From Desulfatitalea tepidiphila (GTDB lineage Bacteria > Desulfobacterota > Desulfobacteria > Desulfobacterales > Desulfosarcinaceae): DNA of 64,000 bases. Positions 62,107 to 64,000 of the stretch are shown here, piece by piece. The number at the start of each line of letters is the position of its first letter. The stretch's first letter is position 1. Position numbers and translations under genes: made by a program. Below the pieces are notes generated by a model. It saw only the letters and a list, made by a program, of their open reading frames with translations, was not told the DNA's origin and made no database searches. The stretch covers positions 992,001 through 1,056,000 of the forward strand of contig NZ_BCAG01000001.1 in NCBI RefSeq assembly GCF_001293685.1, given 5' to 3'.

Positions 62107-62456
62107 AACTGCGCTATATGATCGACTCGATAATCGCAGACCGGGAGGCCACCGTCCCGGAATACGTGCCCGTGGGCGTCTGGGTTCAGGGGTCGGGTCC
62201 CGGTCTGGATGTGGAGATGTACTACCTCGACCGGGGGCCGAGCGGGCTTGCAGACCGCAAGGACGAAGCCGCCTGGGTGGTCAACCGTCTGGTCGAGGCC
62301 GGGGCCACCTCGCTTCCGGCAGATTTTCTCGAATACCACCGGCTGTCCCGATCCCCCTATGACGGGGTCTTTTCCGAGATCACCGAGAGCGACGAATACC
62401 CCTCCCTCGACGCCTGCGGCAAGGCCGTTCTGGCCCGGCTGAACCCCGTCCGCTGA
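62103..62456 (+). CDS. Hypothetical phage protein
   Basis: This protein of 117 aa starts MKLRYMIDSIIADREATVPE and contains GVWVQGSGPGLDVEMYYLDR. It overlaps the previous gene by 4 bp and ends the transcription unit that starts at the portal. No family was recognised. Confidence 0.65.
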   Translation: MKLRYMIDSIIADREATVPEYVPVGVWVQGSGPGLDVEMYYLDRGPSGLADRKDEAAWVVNRLVEAGATSLPADFLEYHRLSRSPYDGVFSEITESDEYPSLDACGKAVLARLNPVR

Positions 62457-62472
62457 AATTCGCCGTCACCCT

Positions 62473-62503
62473 CCGACACATCGCCGACGCTTCCGGTAAG
62501 TAA
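62473..62503 (+). promoter_or_regulatory. Two-part phage promoter-like motif, copy 5
   Basis: CCGAC at 62473 and TCCGGTAAGTAA at 62492-62503, offset 19 bp. A GCTCcCCGC/GCGGaGAGC hairpin follows before the methylase gene. Confidence 0.75.
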
Positions 62504-62559
62504 CCGCTGAACGCTCCCCGCAGGTCGCGGAGAGCACAGCAAACTGACCGGAGACGTTG

Positions 62560-64000
62560 ATGGAACTGTTCGCCACAGACCTGGAAAGGCTGGCGTTTCT
62601 ACTGGAGGCCGATGCGGCGCTGACTCTCGATCCCGATGTGCTTGGGACCGAGGCCGCCGAACAGTCCGCTCCTGAAGAGCTCCCTCCCGAGAAACGCCCC
62701 AAGTACATCACCAACTACATCGGCAGTAAGCAGAAGCTCGTCGACTGGATCTGGAAGCATACCCCGGAAGGCGTTGGCACCGTGCTCGACGCATTTTCGG
62801 GGTCTGCGGTCGTGGCCTACATGTACAAGACCAAGGGCCTCCAGGTCATCGCCAACGACCGGCTCCGCTACTGCCACCACGCCGCCAAGGCGATCATCGA
62901 GAACAACTCGGTTCGCCTGAGCGAGGACGAGATCGAAGCGCTTCTGGCCGACAACGCCAAGGCGGGCAGCTTCGTCCAGGACAACTTCAAGGGCATCTTC
63001 TTCGCAAAGGGCGTCCATGCGCTGATCGACACCATCCGCGCCAACTGCGACAAGCTCTCCGGCTTCAAGAAAGATATCGCTCTGTTCGGCCTTGGCAAGA
63101 CCTGCATGAGCGGCAAGGGCGGTTTCGGCCACTTCTCGTCCTCCACGGACTATGGCCGCCGCCAGGACACTCCAGACGAGTTCAAGGATCGTCTGCGCAA
63201 GAACCTGCAGCGCATCAACGCCCTGGTCTTCGACAACGACAAGGAGAACAAGGCGCACCGGCAGGACATCAACGACCTGCTGCCGAAAGCCAAGGCGGAT
63301 CTGGCCTACTTCGATCCGCCCTACGCCACCGAGTTTTCGACCACCAACTACGAGCGGGCCTACCACTTTGTGGAGGGGCTCATGACCTATTGGGAAGGGC
63401 TCGAAATCAAGGCCGACACCAAGGTCAAGTATTACGAGACCGACCACAAGACCGTCACCAAGGCCAACGCCAGCGAATTCTTCCAGACCTTTCTCGGCAA
63501 TGCCAAACACATTCCGCACTGGCTGATTTCCTACCGCGATCACGCCTATCCCAACGAGCAGGAGATGAAGCGGATCATCGGCTCATTCGGCAAGCAGAGC
63601 CGGATGAAGTCCAAGGATCACCACTACGCCATCACCTCCAAGCACGGCGAGGCTTCCAACGCCAAGGAGCGTCTGTTCGTCTGCGCTCCCGGGGCCAAGG
63701 CCAGCGCCGAACGGGAGGAGAAGCCCGTTCCGATGGCCGCTGCCGCGAACTTCCACACCAGCATCCCCGTGGACATCCGGCTGGGCGATGGTGAACGCCT
63801 CGCGACCGAGGCCATGGATGTCAGTTCGGCGGGCGACCCCCAGTTCACCTTCGTTCTCTGCCGCACAGGGACCAACAAGAACGGCGACCACTTCACCGCC
63901 GAGGAGTTGTCCGGTCGGCACATGACGGCCGTGAACAAGAAGGTCGATCTGCAGCATTCGCAGGAGTTCAACGACATCGTCGGTGGCGTCGTCGCCGCCG
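62560..64000 (+). CDS. D12-class DNA adenine methylase fused to prohead-protease-like domain, 3' end missing
   Basis: The frame runs open from ATG 62560 (GGAG 7 nt upstream) through the window end, 480 residues so far. Residues 45-385 are a Dam/D12-type adenine methyltransferase: NYIGSKQKLVDWIWKH, the cofactor motif LDAFSGSAVVAYMYK and the catalytic LAYFDPPYATEF. After an Ala/Pro linker (near 390) comes a second part, PVDIRLGDGERLATEAMDVS, FTFVLCRTGTNKNGDHFTAE and KVDLQHSQEFNDIVGGVV. Its new-product, NGDxFTxEEL and LxHS...VGxV order resembles phage prohead (S78/XkdF-like) proteases. The methylase is certain; the protease call is by motif only. Position after portal and MuF fits a prohead protease. 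Confidence 0.8.
   Translation, partial: MELFATDLERLAFLLEADAALTLDPDVLGTEAAEQSAPEELPPEKRPKYITNYIGSKQKLVDWIWKHTPEGVGTVLDAFSGSAVVAYMYKTKGLQVIANDRLRYCHHAAKAIIENNSVRLSEDEIEALLADNAKAGSFVQDNFKGIFFAKGVHALIDTIRANCDKLSGFKKDIALFGLGKTCMSGKGGFGHFSSSTDYGRRQDTPDEFKDRLRKNLQRINALVFDNDKENKAHRQDINDLLPKAKADLAYFDPPYATEFSTTNYERAYHFVEGLMTYWEGLEIKADTKVKYYETDHKTVTKANASEFFQTFLGNAKHIPHWLISYRDHAYPNEQEMKRIIGSFGKQSRMKSKDHHYAITSKHGEASNAKERLFVCAPGAKASAEREEKPVPMAAAANFHTSIPVDIRLGDGERLATEAMDVSSAGDPQFTFVLCRTGTNKNGDHFTAEELSGRHMTAVNKKVDLQHSQEFNDIVGGVVAA

Larger units (their letters stand above)
30594..64000. mobile_element. Prophage, running off the right end
   Basis: The block has an integration operon with a serine recombinase, LexA-type repressor, early replication and recombination genes, terminase, portal, head morphogenesis and a further head-type gene cut by the window end. 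GC content is uniformly high except for the ABC-F insert. Tail and lysis genes are not in view. The left boundary is approximate. Confidence 0.8.

Noticed and set aside
38457-62501. GTAAGT in the repeated motif as an intron 5' boundary
   Set aside because: GTAAGT resembles a spliceosomal donor, but no group I or II intron core, open reading frame or 3' boundary lies nearby, and the sites fall between intact genes.

Overview
The window looks like a piece of a Desulfobacterota (Desulfosarcina-like sulfate reducer) chromosome carrying two adjacent blocks of acquired DNA. The assignment rests on gene content: GTP-type PEP carboxykinase, a DUF6178 protein and the style of the integrative elements. 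No 16S rRNA gene is present, so it is an inference.

Region 1 (1-9.1 kb) is housekeeping chromosome: the 3' part of pckG, an AmpG-like muropeptide permease, a DUF6178 protein, a rhomboid protease fused to a DnaJ-C-like domain, nadC, an acidic repeat protein, rsmE and tRNA-Phe(GAA).

Region 2 (9.1-about 30.6 kb) starts at the 3' end of tRNA-Phe with a tyrosine integrase pointing at it. It reads as an integrated plasmid-like element: int and a HTH/Xis-like gene, a Rep-like gene with a four-iteron array (21-bp period) and AT-rich DNA just downstream, a ribbon-helix-helix-like protein, a P-loop ATPase and several orphan genes. It carries a five-gene operon in which every junction is a 4-bp overlap: SNF2 helicase-DUF3883, AlbA_2/HATPase protein, ParA-like ATPase, DUF1156 DNA methylase and DUF499 ATPase. 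I read it as a candidate anti-phage system. Decayed genes (BRO-N fragment, frameshifted ssb) lie on either side. I saw no conjugation genes.

Region 3 (about 30.6-64 kb, running off the right end) is a GC-rich prophage. An orphan tmRNA-like 3' end (30558-30593) sits at the junction. Then come a leftward integration operon (small ORF, DUF2924, large serine recombinase, HTH protein), a divergent LexA-like repressor with two unknown coupled genes, a sigma-70-like factor, and a recombination/replication operon (PD-(D/E)XK nuclease, Sak4-like ATPase, DUF669, ERCC4 nuclease, RecD2-like helicase, primase-helicase). An AT-rich ABC-F resistance-type gene with a full attenuator leader is inserted next, followed by a GCGGTGG repeat array, packaging and head genes (small and large terminase, portal, a 1524-aa MuF-type protein with a kinase-like domain) and an adenine methylase apparently fused to a prohead-protease-like domain.

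The most striking signal is a two-part motif, CCGAC-N14-TCCGGTAAGTAA, found five times (38.4, 49.4, 50.5, 55.4, 62.5 kb), always on the + strand, always at a transcription-unit boundary and always with the same 19-bp offset between its halves. It looks like a phage-specific promoter, and the sigma-like factor encoded just upstream of the first copy is the obvious candidate reader. A second unusual feature is a degenerate array with a 45-bp period, beside a tyrosine recombinase and a stand-alone core-binding-domain protein, lying between the two terminase genes.
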